Shown: one piece after another, positions 1 through 6,736 of the stretch
Layout of the letters: each line of letters opens with the position of its first letter
Position numbering within the stretch: position 1 is the first letter of the stretch
From: an uncultured Chitinophagaceae bacterium
GTDB lineage: Bacteria; Bacteroidota; Bacteroidia; Chitinophagales; Chitinophagaceae
Direction of reading: 5' to 3'
Assembly (NCBI GenBank): GCA_934502905.1
Contig: CAKSVK010000173.1
Span: 1 to 7,460, forward strand
DNA length: 7,460 nucleotides
The notes under the pieces: generated by a model
Seen by the model: only the letters and a program-made list of their open reading frames with translations
What the model was told of the DNA's origin: nothing
The model's database searches: none
Translations under genes and position numbers: made by a program

Positions 1-102
1 TTCTTTTGCTTTACACTTTAAGTAAGTATCAGGGTTCCATTGTGCATTAAAAGGGTTTTTTAGATTTTTGACGGGTAATAAAATAGCCACAGGTGTTAAT
101 TT

Positions 103-159
103 GAGAACATTGTGCGATAATACGTTTAGTTAGACTGGCGACCACAACTTAATGTTCTC
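103..159. repeat. 9-base inverted repeat with 39-base spacer
   Basis: GAGAACATT (103-111) and AATGTTCTC (151-159) are exact reverse complements, spanning 57 bases just downstream of the SPFH-operon terminator. A related direct repeat, CATTGTGCnnTAA, occurs at 38-50 and 108-120, the second copy overlapping the left arm. No gene explains them. They could be regulatory sites for a gene beyond the left edge, or chance. Confidence 0.3.
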
Positions 160-160
160 T

Positions 161-196
161 ATTAAAAGAGAGCTGACCTTTTTGGGTCAGCCCTCT
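161..196 (-). terminator. Rho-independent terminator of the SPFH operon
   Basis: The arms at 167-178 and 185-196 pair over 12 positions around a six-base loop that is A-rich in the minus-strand RNA. The hairpin is followed on the minus strand by a short T run (TTTTAAT). The one imperfect pair is a G-U wobble in minus-strand RNA but an A-C mismatch in plus-strand RNA, which points to the minus strand as the functional one. The hairpin begins 17 bases after the stop codon of the last operon gene, where a terminator is expected. Confidence 0.85.
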
Positions 197-213
197 GGTT
201 GCAAAAGCTTTAG

Positions 214-1053
214 TTAGAATGTTACATCATCAGCTATATTACCACCCTGCTCGGCCGCAAACTTAGCTTTGTACTCGGTTGCTTTTGCATCCTGGTATGC
301 CTGGTAATGTAAGATGTCGTTGGAGTTAAAGTTTTGATTCTGGGCTGTCAGCCATTGCATGGCTACGGTCTGGAAATCGATCAGGCCGATACCAAAATGA
401 TCTTCGATCCATTTTGCCCCGTCAATACCGTATTCATAGGCTGCGGTGCGTGCTCCACATAATTCTTCGTAGAAATAACGATCGGTTTTCAGCTTTTCCA
501 GGTGGGGATTACTGCCGCCCTCGTTGCCGGATCCTTCTTTGAGCTGCAGAATTACGGGGTGGCTCCCTATCTCCATAAAGTATTGCCCATATAAGGTAAC
601 CAGGGTAAAGGACGCATCTTCCTGCATGCGCTTGGGCCATAACGTATTCAGTTCATCAAAGATCACCTGGTCGATACCGAAAGCCTTATATAATCTTTCA
701 TTGTCAATGACGCCGAGGTTAGCCGCAATAGCGGCATAATCTTTCAGGGAAATACCGTGTATGGGTTCCAGCAATGGGTTACCGTTGCTTTCGGTAGTGA
801 ATCCCGAAGTTGCATACCCATGGTATTTCATAGAGTTTGCCATTTCAAACTGTAAGAAATCATCCATATCGGTATCCGGATTCCATTCTGAGTATAACTT
901 CCGCATGATCTCTCTTTTCAGGCTGAAGTAATCTGATTCATCGTAATCGTCTCCCTCTTCTTCAATGTAATCTGCCACTCTTTTGTCCAGCGCTGCGTCA
1001 AACTCAGCTGCTGAGTAATGGGTACCATGATATGTTTTCGGATCCAAGCTCAT
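214..1053 (-). CDS. Acidic uncharacterised protein (DUF6620-like), last gene of SPFH operon
   Basis: This is a 279-residue protein with no signal peptide or transmembrane segment, so it is probably cytosolic. From memory it resembles a Bacteroidota family annotated as DUF6620, based on the segment around residues 138-160 (W-P-K-R-M...D...TL..LYGQYF); the family name needs a profile search. Residues 28-42 and 56-65 are strongly acidic. It appears to contain an internal duplication: residues about 91-160 and 181-255 share NPxLE, then G, FGI, F and W at matching spacings (G114/G209, F125/F220, F132/F227, W139/W234, Y155/Y250, Y158/Y253). The start ATG lies 32 bases after the previous gene's stop, and an A/T-rich stretch rather than a Shine-Dalgarno precedes it, as is usual in Bacteroidota. 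The operon terminator follows directly. No enzymatic motif is recognisable. The function is unknown, and its place after SPFH and zinc-ribbon genes suggests a partner in the same complex. Confidence 0.88.
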   Translation of the reverse strand: MSLDPKTYHGTHYSAAEFDAALDKRVADYIEEEGDDYDESDYFSLKREIMRKLYSEWNPDTDMDDFLQFEMANSMKYHGYATSGFTTESNGNPLLEPIHGISLKDYAAIAANLGVIDNERLYKAFGIDQVIFDELNTLWPKRMQEDASFTLVTLYGQYFMEIGSHPVILQLKEGSGNEGGSNPHLEKLKTDRYFYEELCGARTAAYEYGIDGAKWIEDHFGIGLIDFQTVAMQWLTAQNQNFNSNDILHYQAYQDAKATEYKAKFAAEQGGNIADDVTF

Positions 1054-1085
1054 AGATTAAATTTTTATTGTGTTTTAATGAAGAT

Positions 1086-2015
1086 TCAGAAATTTCTTTT
1101 TTGCAGTCCCTGGTAAAAGTTTTCCGTTTGCTCTGCCAGGTCCGGTACCAGCTTTTTCCATTCATCAAACATGGCCCGCTGGTATTCCCGGTACAGTTGT
1201 GGTGCCCGTGCCTCTGATTTTTTTCGCTGCTCTTCTATGTCATTGATCTGCTGTTGCAATGCCTGCGATTGATCATGAATACTGTTCAGCTTTAATTGAT
1301 GTCCCTGGTGATAGAGAGCCCTTTCGCGCTCCTGCTCCCTATGGTATTCCTCCAGTAAATGACGGGTCCGTTGTTCTGCCAGCCCGCGCCCGACTTCTTC
1401 CAGGCGTGAGGCAAGCGTGCTTGGATGAAACGTGTTCTTTGTCTGGCAGGAAGGACAGGTGATATGGGTGGTGATAAAATATATTTTGGTTAACGGGATA
1501 ACACAACCACATTGAAGGCATTTGAACCGGTCTTTTATACGTTCATGTTCATCCAGTATGGATTGGTAAATAGCTTCGTAGTCGTTTTCGGCCGTTGACT
1601 GGATCTGATGCCGGTACTGTTCGTATTTTTCATCAAATACGTTATTGTACCTGTCAGCGCACTCCGTCCGGAAATCAGATAACCGCCTGTAACAGGGATC
1701 CAATACATCTATACTGTCTCTCAATTGATCATACAGGCCTTCCACTTTCTCTTCATAGGTTATCCTTGCTTTTTTCCGGACGCTTTCCAGTTGACCCAGT
1801 ATGCCGTTCAGCAGGTAGCCGAAGTTCCGTTCATCTTCCTGTTTCATGGATCTTAGTTCGGGAATAGATGCATTGGTCAGCTCTTCCATCTTTGCTTCCA
1901 GCTTATCCAGGAAAGTGAATAGCCGTTGTTGGGTTTCTCCCAGCGTTTTTATCCATTCCGGTTCCGTTGTATTCTCCGGCTGTTTACCGGTTCCTTTCCT
2001 GAAGAAGTTAAACAT
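1086..2015 (-). CDS. Coiled-coil protein with central zinc ribbon
   Basis: The 309-residue product has no signal peptide or membrane helix. Residues about 20-160 are charged and helical, with probable coiled-coil stretches. A four-cysteine zinc ribbon follows at 166-190 (CLQC at 166-169, CPSC at 187-190). A second strongly charged helical region covers 200-305, rich in E, R and Q around 215-270, and looks like a long coiled coil. A metal-binding knuckle therefore sits between two helical arms, which would suit an oligomeric scaffold or adaptor. It is not recognisably PspA/IM30, although it occupies a position in an SPFH operon where a helical partner would be expected. Its ATG begins three bases after the stop of the 82-residue zinc-ribbon gene, so the two are probably translationally coupled. 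I do not recognise a named family, and the function is unknown. Confidence 0.9.
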   Translation of the reverse strand: MFNFFRKGTGKQPENTTEPEWIKTLGETQQRLFTFLDKLEAKMEELTNASIPELRSMKQEDERNFGYLLNGILGQLESVRKKARITYEEKVEGLYDQLRDSIDVLDPCYRRLSDFRTECADRYNNVFDEKYEQYRHQIQSTAENDYEAIYQSILDEHERIKDRFKCLQCGCVIPLTKIYFITTHITCPSCQTKNTFHPSTLASRLEEVGRGLAEQRTRHLLEEYHREQERERALYHQGHQLKLNSIHDQSQALQQQINDIEEQRKKSEARAPQLYREYQRAMFDEWKKLVPDLAEQTENFYQGLQKRNF

Positions 2016-2018
2016 GGG

Positions 2019-2267
2019 TTACTTGTTTTGAGAATTATCTTCTTTCCTGATATGCAACCCGTCTGTCACCTTTACGGCAATGAATGCATGACCGCAATAG
2101 GCGCAATGCGTAATGCCATCCTGTTGTGCCCTGCCGGCCCCGCAATTCGGGCAGTCGGTAATACTTAATCCGGCTTCTTTCTCTAGTGCTTTGCCGCCAT
2201 ATACTTCCTGGTTCTGTACTTTGCTTTTCAGCTTATCCAGTATGGAGGTTACTTTTTTTTCAGGCAT
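2019..2267 (-). CDS. Small zinc-ribbon protein
   Basis: This 82-residue protein has a lysine-rich, probably helical N-terminus (residues 1-32) and a compact four-cysteine zinc ribbon: CPNC at 39-42 and CAYC at 55-58, each followed by glycine, as in rubredoxin-like knuckles. A short polar tail follows. There is no membrane segment. Zinc ribbons of this kind usually mediate protein or nucleic acid contacts and are not catalytic. The gene lies 67 bases after the SPFH gene and three bases before the coiled-coil gene, all on the same strand, which supports co-expression. The 67-base gap contains a 10-base palindrome (2292-2301) of unknown meaning. The second to fifth codons include a run of eight A residues, a possible slippage site but common in AT-biased genomes. 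The cysteine pattern and the operon position make it a real gene despite its size. Confidence 0.85.
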   Translation of the reverse strand: MPEKKVTSILDKLKSKVQNQEVYGGKALEKEAGLSITDCPNCGAGRAQQDGITHCAYCGHAFIAVKVTDGLHIRKEDNSQNK

Positions 2268-2334
2268 GTTATGGTGGTTTATCAGTTATATTAAACGTTT
2301 ACTTTAGTTATCATACATTCACCTGACGTTGCCG

Positions 2335-3273
2335 TTACCACTTTTCAAGCAGGTCTGCTTTTTTAGCCTTGTATTCCGCTTCATCGATCAATCCTGCGTC
2401 AAACAATGTTTTAAGCTTTTGCAGTTTGGTCGTAATATCTTCCTGGAACCCCTGCTTCTGTGGCACCTGGCTCATCATAAGCCCCATTGCCATGGCACTG
2501 GTGGTGGCATCGTTAAGAGCCGTTCCTTTTTCACCGATTGCCTGTGCTGTGTTGAATTGGGTGAACTTATCCATATCCGTTACCATATTCATGCTGGTTA
2601 TTTTGTCATAGTGCCTGGTAACTTCTTCAGGCAGCGTTACGCTGGTCACGACAAACTGTTTCAGTTCCAGTCCGAACTGCTCAAAATAAGGCTTCAGGAA
2701 CGGTTCTATTTTTTTTCCGAGGTCTGTTATATTCCCGGCAACATCGGTGATGGTAATGTTTTCATTGGCCAATACTTCTCCGAATTTCGGAGCGATATAA
2801 TCCCTCAGCTCATGCTGCAGTTCGAAAATGCTGAACTGCTGAAACGTGCCTGTATACTGACGGAAGAATGTGGCAATGTCTTTGATCTGGATATCGAAAC
2901 TTCCGAATGCCCGGACCCGGATCTGCCCGAACTGCGGATCGGTCATCAGGATAGGAGCAGGCGTACCCCATTTATTATTTACAAACTGGCGTGTGTTGAA
3001 ATAATATATATCCGCCTTGAAAGGGCTGTTAAATCCGTATTTCCAGCCCTTCAGGCTGCTCAACACCGGGATGTTTTCTGTGGTCAGCTTATATCTTCCC
3101 GCCTGGAAGATATCCGCCAGTTGACCTTCATTTAAGAACAATGCTGCCTGGCTTTCCCTGACGGTCAGTTGTGCACCGCTCTTGATTTCTTTATCTTCAT
3201 CCGCAAACTTCCACATCAATAAGTTGGGATCCGGCGTAGTGCTTTCAATAATTTCTATAAATGGTAAACCCAT
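2335..3273 (-). CDS. SPFH-domain protein with C-terminal SHOCT motif (YdjI-like)
   Basis: The 312-residue protein matches the soluble SPFH ('virion core protein-like') family that includes Bacillus subtilis YdjI (about 320 residues). Recognisable family segments are LTVRESQAALFLNEGQLADI (37-56), LKGWKYGFNSPFKADIYYFN (74-93), NKWGTPAP (100-107) and the later SVTLPEEV (211-218). The SPFH domain spans about 30-225, followed by a Gln/Ala/Met-rich linker (about 235-275). Residues 281-310 form a SHOCT motif (LKTLFDAGLIDEAEYKAKKADLL), a short module usually found at the end of membrane-associated or oligomeric proteins. Unlike flotillins or stomatins there is no N-terminal membrane anchor, so membrane association would need lipid or partner binding. 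In B. subtilis, YdjI is encoded with PspA and zinc-ribbon YdjG and takes part in a membrane-stress assembly. This is the first gene of the present operon, after the longest intergenic region. The domain call is firm and the stress role is inference. Confidence 0.93.
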   Translation of the reverse strand: MGLPFIEIIESTTPDPNLLMWKFADEDKEIKSGAQLTVRESQAALFLNEGQLADIFQAGRYKLTTENIPVLSSLKGWKYGFNSPFKADIYYFNTRQFVNNKWGTPAPILMTDPQFGQIRVRAFGSFDIQIKDIATFFRQYTGTFQQFSIFELQHELRDYIAPKFGEVLANENITITDVAGNITDLGKKIEPFLKPYFEQFGLELKQFVVTSVTLPEEVTRHYDKITSMNMVTDMDKFTQFNTAQAIGEKGTALNDATTSAMAMGLMMSQVPQKQGFQEDITTKLQKLKTLFDAGLIDEAEYKAKKADLLEKW

Positions 3274-3405
3274 AGTTGTTTCTGTTTTTAGGATGAGTAT
3301 GGTTGCTGATGGATAAAATGGCGTTGATGCCTTTGAAAACTATGATCTGATGTTGGTGTTTTTAGTATTTATTGAATGATGATGCGGTTTTAACCTGTTG
3401 CCGGG

Positions 3406-3426
3406 GATAAAAATATGATTTTTATC
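3406..3426. promoter_or_regulatory. Perfect 9+3+9 inverted repeat, candidate operator of SPFH operon
   Basis: Left arm GATAAAAAT (3406-3414) and right arm ATTTTTATC (3418-3426) are exact reverse complements around a three-base centre. It lies 133-153 bases upstream of the SPFH start codon and over 500 bases from the rhamnosidase start. The arms are AT-rich and no T run follows a GC stem, so it is not a terminator. A dimeric regulator site is possible, but AT-rich DNA also yields such repeats by chance. Confidence 0.35.
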
Positions 3427-3471
3427 GCTTTCCTTACCGTATTGCATACAGCCTGCCGTTGGTATTGATGG

Positions 3472-3496
3472 TATATTTGTTGTTTCAATGCATTGA
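3472..3496 (+). promoter_or_regulatory. -7-like element next to 12-base palindrome
   Basis: TATATTTG (3472-3479) fits the Bacteroidota sigma-A -7 consensus TAnnTTTG. Six bases downstream, at the place where transcription would start, is the perfect palindrome TCAATGCATTGA (3485-3496). Together they could be a repressible plus-strand promoter. The weak points are the lack of a -33 TTG at 19-21 bases and a leader of about 450 bases before the rhamnosidase start. Confidence 0.25.
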
Positions 3497-3830
3497 TAAC
3501 GAATTTATTATTTCCCTTGAATGCCCCGTTTTCATTTTGTACCAACGGGAAAAATACTACTTACTCCTTAGTATATATTATGGCTTTGCAATACAGATCA
3601 TAAACGTTTTTCTGCAGGAATAGTTTTGTTCGGCAAAAGGCATCCCGGCTTATTATCGTTTATCAATGCCCGTATGGCATAAAAAATATTGTTTGAAATG
3701 GCGGAAAAGAGATGCTATAAAAACATATTTTTTAGATATGTAAGTATAAGTTTTGCTGAAAGAATCCTGCTAATTTCACGTGCGTTTCCAGTTGAAAGAT
3801 CAACGATAAAAATGATTGCCAATGCACTGC

Positions 3831-3846
3831 TGTTTTTTAAAAAACA
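3831..3846. repeat. 16-base perfect AT palindrome upstream of rhamnosidase
   Basis: TGTTTTTTAAAAAACA reads identically on both strands and ends 95 bases before the rhamnosidase ATG. It could be a regulator site or simply an A-tract/T-tract junction that bends DNA. No T run follows a GC stem, so it is not a standard terminator. Confidence 0.3.
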
Positions 3847-3941
3847 ATTCCGGTTATTATTATGGCTGCAATTCCGTTTTTCTTTTTCCGGTCTGTTTTC
3901 AATTCGATATATTGTATACTGATTGCTAAAGCGCTGCTGTA

Positions 3942-6725
3942 ATGAAAATCCATAATTATTATTTCTGTATTTATCTTATTGTTATCAGCCTGGGCATATG
4001 CTCTTTCAGGCATATGCCTGCGGATACCGGCTTTGAGATCACTAATCTTCGTTGTGAGTACCTGGTCAATCCGCTAGGGATCGATGTTTTATATCCAAGG
4101 TTTGGCTGGCAAATGATATCCGGCGAAAGAGGTAAATCTCAAAAAGCTTATCAGCTGCTGGTGGCGGATAGCAGGGAAACAATCGCGCGTAATGAGGGGA
4201 ATATCTGGAATTCCGGAAAGGTCATTTCCGGCGAAAGCTCGCATATAACGTTCAACGGCAGACCACTGCAACCGGGCAGGGACTATTACTGGAAGCTGAA
4301 AGTATGGGATGAACAAAATAGAGAAAGGGATTGGAGCGAAATACAACATTTTTCAATGGGATTGCTGAGCAAGGATGATTGGAAAGCAAAGTGGATCGGT
4401 GCGCCGAGTGTGTTACCGGCTACGGTACAGGATGAAAATATTATACCGCCTTCCCCTTTACTGCGGAAACAGTTCTCATTGGGCAAGCAGGTCAAAAATG
4501 CAAAGCTCTATGCCACAGCCCTGGGCGTATATGAAATGTACCTGAACGGGAAAAAGGTTGGCGATCAGATCCTGGCGCCGGAGTGGACGGACTATTTCAC
4601 ACGGGTGCAATACCAGACCTATGATGTTACGGATATGCTTTCTTCCGGCGAGAATGTGGTGGGAGCCATGTTGGCGGACGGCTGGTATTCGGGGGTATTG
4701 TTTACGCACGGCAAGCCGCAGCGCGGGAACTATGGCTTCGACCGGAGGTTGCTGGCACAACTGGAAATAGAATTTACAGATGGAAGCAAAGATATAGTGG
4801 TGACAGATGAAAGCTGGAAGCTATGGACAGACGGTCCTATGAAGGAAGCTTCTATTTTTGACGGAGAGGTATTCGATGCCCGCTATATGCCGCAAGGCTG
4901 GATGAAAGCCGGCTTCGACACACAGCGATGGGATCCCGTTGTGGTGGACAACAGTGTTTCCCTGACTATCAATGCGCAGATAAATGAGCCTATCAGAATT
5001 GTAAAGGAGATCAGGCCGGTCAACTACTTCCGTGCGCCGAACGGCAATTATATTTTTGACATGGGGCAGAATATGGCAGGCTGGGTGCATATAAAACTGC
5101 CTTATAACCCCGGTAAAAAGATCGTGCTGCGGCACGCGGAGATACTGATGGAAGACAGTACGCTCTATACCCAGAACCTGAGAACAGCCAAACAAACAAA
5201 TATGTATATCCCTGCCAGGGAAACAACTATTGATTATGAACCCCGGTTTACTTACCATGGCTTTCGTTATGTGGAAGTGACGGGCCTGACGCAGGAACCA
5301 TCTCTGGATAATATTACCGGTAAGGTGGTTGCGTCCGCTTCGGCGCTGACATCAGATTTCAGCTCTTCTCATAAGGATATCAACCAGTTGTGGAGCAATA
5401 TCGTATGGACACAATTGAGCAACCTGCACAGTATTCCCGAAGATTGCCCGCAGCGGGATGAACGTTGCGGCTGGATGGGGGACGCACAGATATTCAGCCA
5501 GACGGCTATTTACAATATGGACCTGGGCGCATTTTATACCAAATGGTTTAAGGATATAAGAGACAGGCAAACAGAAGAGGGCAGGTATCCTAACTATGCA
5601 CCGCAGGTGGGTATGGTATTTTATGATGCTCCCGGCTGGACAGACGCAGGTGTTGTTATACCATGGAAGGCCTACCTGAACTATGGGGACAAGCGAATAC
5701 TGGAAGAACATTATGCTTCCATGAAAAAGTTTATTGACCATGTGCACAAGGAGAATCCCAACCTGATACGGGTAAATGTTGTGGGGCAGAACTATGGCGA
5801 TTGGGTAAATGGCAATACCATTAAAGCGGAAGGATATCCTACAGATAAAGGCGATGTGGCAAGAGACCTCTTCAATACCGCATTTTTCTATCATTCCACA
5901 CAGATACTGGCGGATGCTTCCAGGGTATTGGGCAAAAGCAGGGAATATGCGTATTATGAAAAGCTTGCAAAAAATATCCGTGCCGTATTTATAAAAGAAT
6001 TTATTGATAAAGAAGGAAGGGTAAAAGGAGAGACCCAGGCCGGTTATGCGTTGGCGCTGGAGTTTAACCTGGTGCCGGGGCATCTCCGGGCGAACGCGGC
6101 AAAATTCATGGTGGATGCTATCGCAGCATATGATTATCGTGTATCTACCGGTATACAAACCATTACCCGTATGATGAAACAGCTTAGCAGGAACGATCAT
6201 AACGAGATCGCCTACCGCTTATTGGAAAGCAGGAGATTCCCCTCCTGGTTGTATTCTGTTGACCAGGGAGCTACTACCATATGGGAACGATGGGATGGTT
6301 ATGTGAAGGGCAGGGGGTTCCAGCGCTGGCAGATGAACTCTTTCAACCAGTATGCCATCGGTTCTGTAGGCGAATGGATGCTCGGCACCGTCATTGGTAT
6401 CAACTACGATGAAAAGCAGCCGGGTTACCGTCATTTTGTACTCACCCCTACACCGGGAGGAACGCTGACCTGGGCTAAGGGAAGCTATAGGGCGATAACG
6501 GGAAAGGTAGAGCTGGCATGGAAAAAGGAAAACGGAAAACTGACGGTGGATGTGGATATACCCGCCAATACAACTGCAACGCTTGTCTTACCCGCAGGGA
6601 ATGATATCCTGGAAGGCGGCAAACCGTTACCCGCTAATAAATTTGTGAAAACAGTCAGTAAAAAGAATACACAAACATCTCTTAACCTGGCTTCGGGTAA
6701 ATACAGCTTTACGATGCCGGAATAA
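3942..6725 (+). CDS. Secreted alpha-L-rhamnosidase, glycoside hydrolase family 78
   Basis: The 927-residue enzyme should release terminal alpha-L-rhamnose from glycans or glycosides by inverting hydrolysis. Residues 1-22 form a signal peptide (hydrophobic 6-19); Cys20 follows LGI, a poor lipobox, so lipoprotein anchoring is uncertain. Domains in order: an Ig/FN3-like N-terminal domain (about 28-140), the Bac_rhamnosid_N beta-sandwich (about 175-350; ADGWYSG at 245-251), a concanavalin-like domain (about 355-460; FDMGQNMAGW at 372-381), the (alpha/alpha)6 catalytic barrel (about 465-815) and a C-terminal beta domain (about 817-900). The acidic catalytic motif is EDCPQRDERCGWMGD at 500-514, with Glu507 the likely general acid. 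The general base is probably Glu782 (TTIWERWDG) or Glu811 (SVGEW); I could not decide between them. The length is normal and the frame intact. The ATG at 3942 is preferred over Met25 because it includes the signal peptide. An SDR gene follows after 11 bases, suggesting co-transcription. Confidence 0.96.
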   Translation: MKIHNYYFCIYLIVISLGICSFRHMPADTGFEITNLRCEYLVNPLGIDVLYPRFGWQMISGERGKSQKAYQLLVADSRETIARNEGNIWNSGKVISGESSHITFNGRPLQPGRDYYWKLKVWDEQNRERDWSEIQHFSMGLLSKDDWKAKWIGAPSVLPATVQDENIIPPSPLLRKQFSLGKQVKNAKLYATALGVYEMYLNGKKVGDQILAPEWTDYFTRVQYQTYDVTDMLSSGENVVGAMLADGWYSGVLFTHGKPQRGNYGFDRRLLAQLEIEFTDGSKDIVVTDESWKLWTDGPMKEASIFDGEVFDARYMPQGWMKAGFDTQRWDPVVVDNSVSLTINAQINEPIRIVKEIRPVNYFRAPNGNYIFDMGQNMAGWVHIKLPYNPGKKIVLRHAEILMEDSTLYTQNLRTAKQTNMYIPARETTIDYEPRFTYHGFRYVEVTGLTQEPSLDNITGKVVASASALTSDFSSSHKDINQLWSNIVWTQLSNLHSIPEDCPQRDERCGWMGDAQIFSQTAIYNMDLGAFYTKWFKDIRDRQTEEGRYPNYAPQVGMVFYDAPGWTDAGVVIPWKAYLNYGDKRILEEHYASMKKFIDHVHKENPNLIRVNVVGQNYGDWVNGNTIKAEGYPTDKGDVARDLFNTAFFYHSTQILADASRVLGKSREYAYYEKLAKNIRAVFIKEFIDKEGRVKGETQAGYALALEFNLVPGHLRANAAKFMVDAIAAYDYRVSTGIQTITRMMKQLSRNDHNEIAYRLLESRRFPSWLYSVDQGATTIWERWDGYVKGRGFQRWQMNSFNQYAIGSVGEWMLGTVIGINYDEKQPGYRHFVLTPTPGGTLTWAKGSYRAITGKVELAWKKENGKLTVDVDIPANTTATLVLPAGNDILEGGKPLPANKFVKTVSKKNTQTSLNLASGKYSFTMPE

Positions 6726-6736
6726 TACCATGAATT

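Larger units (their letters stand above)
3274..3941. other. Divergent intergenic region with palindromes, no convincing gene
   Basis: These 668 AT-rich bases separate the minus-strand SPFH operon from the plus-strand rhamnosidase unit and must carry the promoters of both. I see no convincing protein gene: the best open frame (3689-3922, plus) has low-complexity aromatic/basic content, no recognisable domain and no coding signature. On the plus strand, TATATTTG (3472-3479) and TAGTTTTG (3621-3628) match the Bacteroidota -7 consensus TAnnTTTG, but neither has a TTG at the usual spacing for a -33 element. No full-consensus minus-strand promoter was found. Three perfect palindromes lie at 3406-3426, 3485-3496 and 3831-3846, and are listed separately. 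Confidence 0.7.

Noticed and set aside
1..50. Possible 3' end of a plus-strand gene entering from the left
   Set aside because: All three plus frames have stops within the first 50 bases, and the longest one (to 50) gives only 15 codons with no recognisable motif.
127..135. GTTAGAC resembling an integron attC core site (GTTRRRY)
   Set aside because: No matching RYYYAAC partner or foldable attC structure is present at the required distance, and no integrase or gene cassette is visible.
2329..3135. Long plus-strand open frame antisense to the SPFH gene
   Set aside because: The minus frame has clear SPFH and SHOCT homology, while the plus frame is Cys/His/Phe-rich without any domain. It is a shadow of codon usage.
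3689..3922. 77-codon plus-strand open frame before the rhamnosidase
   Set aside because: It lies in AT-rich intergenic DNA, has a Phe/Arg/Ile-biased composition with no domain, and includes the palindrome at 3831-3846. Conservation in relatives would be needed to accept it.
5352..6200. 282-codon minus-strand open frame inside the rhamnosidase
   Set aside because: It is fully antisense to the conserved GH78 catalytic barrel and its product has no recognisable motif.
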